DNA from: M55B112 sp964539395
GTDB lineage: Bacteria; Bacteroidota; Bacteroidia; Bacteroidales; GCA-2748055
NCBI GenBank assembly: GCA_964539395.1
Contig: CAZIIU010000019.1
Coordinates: 3,642-67,641 of the forward strand
Direction of reading: 5' to 3'
DNA length: 64,000 nucleotides
The notes under the pieces were generated by a model. It ran no database searches, was not told the origin of the DNA, and saw only the letters and a program-made list of their open reading frames with translations. Within the stretch, counting starts at the first letter, position 1. Each line of letters opens with the position of its first letter. Of this stretch, positions 62,769 through 64,000 are shown one piece after another. Both the position numbers and the translations under genes were made by a program.

Positions 62769-63275
62769 ATGACGTATGAATTCCTGCATATAACCCACCC
62801 CAATCATGTGTGGGCCACGGATATAACCTATTTGCCCCTGGCAGGAGAGGGCTGGATGTATCTGGTTGCGATCATTGATTTATACAGCCGTTATATTGTT
62901 GGTTGGTCCTTGTCTAATACAATGACCTCCGAATGGTGCAAAGCCTGTTTACAGGCAGCTATAGCAGTACATGGGGAGCCTGAGATTATTAATACAGACC
63001 AGGGGAGCCAGTTTACCAGTCACATTTTCACCTCCCTATTCAATGATATTGATTCAAAGCTGAGTATGGATGGTAAGGGAAGATGTATTGATAACATTTT
63101 TATCGAGCGATTCTGGCGAAATCTTAAATATGAAAAAATCTATCTTGAACCATCTGAGGATGGATTGGAATTACATGAAAAAGTGAAGTGGTATATAGAA
63201 TTTTACAATGTCCGCAGGCCACATCAATCCTTGGGATATAAGAGACCAGAAAATGTATATGCTCGAGCAGCTTGA
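62769..63275 (+). pseudogene. IS3-family transposase, N-terminally truncated (OrfB catalytic domain)
   Basis: A 168-residue remnant that holds the complete integrase-core (rve) domain: HPNHVWATDITYLPLAGEGW with Asp18, INTDQGSQFTS with Asp77 and DNIFIERFWRNLKYEKIY with Glu113. The spacing of Asp77 to Glu113 is 35, so DD(35)E is intact, and the C-terminal RRPHQSLGYKRPENVY is present. Missing are the HTH_21 region of OrfB and all of OrfA. Terminal inverted repeats are not seen. It is a likely dead IS fragment, though it may encode a stable fragment. Confidence 0.85.
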
Positions 63276-63276
63276 T

Positions 63277-63310
63277 TTTTCTTTTCCGGTCAGCTGGCCG
63301 GAAAAGAAAA
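63277..63310. other. Perfect 13-bp inverted repeat after the transposase
   Basis: TTTTCTTTTCCGG, loop TCAGCTGG, CCGGAAAAGAAAA. It starts 2 bases past the transposase stop. There is no run of T after the stem on either strand, so a standard terminator is unlikely. It may be a boundary of the IS fragment. Confidence 0.7.
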
Positions 63311-63645
63311 AAAAACTTAACTTTAAAAATCGTTGTCTAAAGGATGGGAGTATTTAAAGGGAAACTAATCCATGGTATGTTACCCTCATTTAATAAAGAT
63401 AAAATTATCTATTGGTATTTACCTATTCAAAGGCAGATAAAGAATTACGCATTTATTCATAAAATAGAAACTGTACCAGAACTCCAGTTTTGGTAACAAA
63501 ATTAAAGAAAGGAGGTGAAATAAAAGAAATCTTATAACCCCTTTGAACAGGTACGGCCTGTTTTGAGATCAATAATCTGAAAAATCGTAAAACAATTGTA
63601 ATTCAATTGTCTTCTATCGATTACCAATGTTATTTACTAATTGTT
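63311..63645. other. Gene-free stretch
   Basis: No gene. A strong Shine-Dalgarno-like AAAGGAGGTG at about 63507 is not followed by a start codon with a usable frame. Confidence 0.4.
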
Positions 63646-63852
63646 AAATATCAGTACATCGTTTACATAAAATATCAGCACATCGTTGACAGTCAAACTG
63701 TCATGCAAGAGCGAAAAGATTCTTTTAAAACCCCTCAATGGGATATTAAGAGGGGATTTCAAAAGAATCAGCATATATGTAAATGTGTCACTGTAAACAA
63801 GGTGCTGATATTTTGCTCAATTAAAAACATGTAAACGAGCTGCTGATATATT
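63646..63852. repeat. Composite palindromic element with four copies of a 22-23 bp repeat
   Basis: Two direct copies of AAATATCAGYACATCGTTKACA (63646-63667 and 63670-63691) face two inverted copies at 63792-63814 and 63830-63852. Between them are a short palindrome TGACAGT-CAA-ACTGTCA (63687-63703) and a long hairpin GATTCTTTT...CCCCTC / GAGGGG...AAAAGAATC (63718-63769). The whole can fold as one imperfect stem of about 200 bases. Confidence 0.8.
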
Positions 63853-63878
63853 ACAACTAATACCTAAAACTATTATCA

Positions 63879-64000
63879 ATGAAACACAAACTATTATTAT
63901 TATTATTTATTATATGTTACAGTACCACACTTCTCGATGGAAAAACTCTTCCAAGAAAGTGGGATATGCCAGAGTTACACAATCCTCGAGTATTTTACCT
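63879..64000 (+). CDS. Start of an exported protein, cut by the window end
   Basis: The frame begins with MKHKLLLLLFIICYSTTLLDG, a signal peptide, and continues KTLPRKWDMPELHNPRVFY to the last base. No family can be assigned from 40 residues. The composite palindrome lies just upstream. Confidence 0.6.
   Translation, partial: MKHKLLLLLFIICYSTTLLDGKTLPRKWDMPELHNPRVFY

Noticed and set aside
63500..63540. Shine-Dalgarno-like AAAGGAGGTG
   Set aside because: No start codon with a usable frame follows within a normal distance, and this phylum rarely uses such sites.

Overview
The window looks like chromosomal DNA of a Bacteroidota bacterium, most likely order Bacteroidales, from a draft assembly (it contains a run of 100 N). 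Evidence: three TonB-dependent receptors, two with CarboxypepD_reg-like N-terminal domains; many Cys-lipoproteins; a gldA-gldF-gldG ABC cassette; DUF4625, DUF6786 and DUF6807 families; a fucose/fucoside utilisation cluster; and Bacteroidota-type promoter boxes (TTTG-N19-TAnnTTTG). Few genes have a purine-rich Shine-Dalgarno sequence, as usual for this phylum. Layout. 0.2-1.3 kb: FemAB-like acyltransferase. 1.5-6.9 kb: a minus-strand metal locus reading Fur/Zur-like regulator, small His-rich exported protein, TonB receptor, and two DUF4625 lipoproteins, with a palindrome (TGCAAC-N3-GTTGCA) touching the -7 box of the regulator promoter. 7.3-10.8 kb: a phosphoesterase plus a large Cache-PAS-CBS-DUF294 sensor protein. 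11.2-22.9 kb: L-fucose/fucoside utilisation on both strands around an AraC regulator (two FucP-family permeases, PfkB kinase, GH29 fucosidase, FGGY kinase, DUF6786 lipoprotein, FucI); no fuculose-phosphate aldolase is visible. 23.0-28.2 kb: a TolB-like/TPR/AraC regulator, TonB receptor and two small membrane proteins. 28.4-29.9 kb: a URO-D superfamily protein and a decayed MFS transporter. 30.5-34.8 kb: gldA, gldF, gldG and a DUF4340 protein. 35.7-39.4 kb: DoxX, Gfo/Idh/MocA oxidoreductase and sulfatase behind a clear promoter. 39.8-40.9 kb: a DUF2953-like/GerW pair resembling Bacillus ytfI-ytfJ. 41-46.7 kb: Ser/Arg-rich secreted protein, class A acid phosphatase, tRNA-Cys, LRR protein and nitroreductase. 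46.8-52.8 kb: a TonB receptor with a long Gly-rich insertion, then a DUF6807-ThuA-Gfo/Idh/MocA operon. 52.9-61.7 kb: CWC protein, folB, glnS, lipoprotein, outer-membrane barrel, tcdA, tatD, gltX and a TPR protein. 61.7-64 kb: gene-poor end with a truncated IS3 transposase, a palindromic repeat element and the start of an exported protein. The most unusual feature is the number of tandem repeats for 64 kb: units of 12, 12, 18, 18, 21, 39, 52, 66, 77 and 126 bp. Two lie in frame as Gly-rich insertions inside conserved domains (the DUF294 nucleotidyltransferase and a TonB barrel), one encodes the C-terminus of a TPR protein and coincides with the assembly gap, and one supplies the start codon of the PfkB kinase. 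Several share a CAGGAACAGG-like core. No CRISPR array, prophage or complete mobile element is visible. All family calls come from reading translations by eye; no database search was run.
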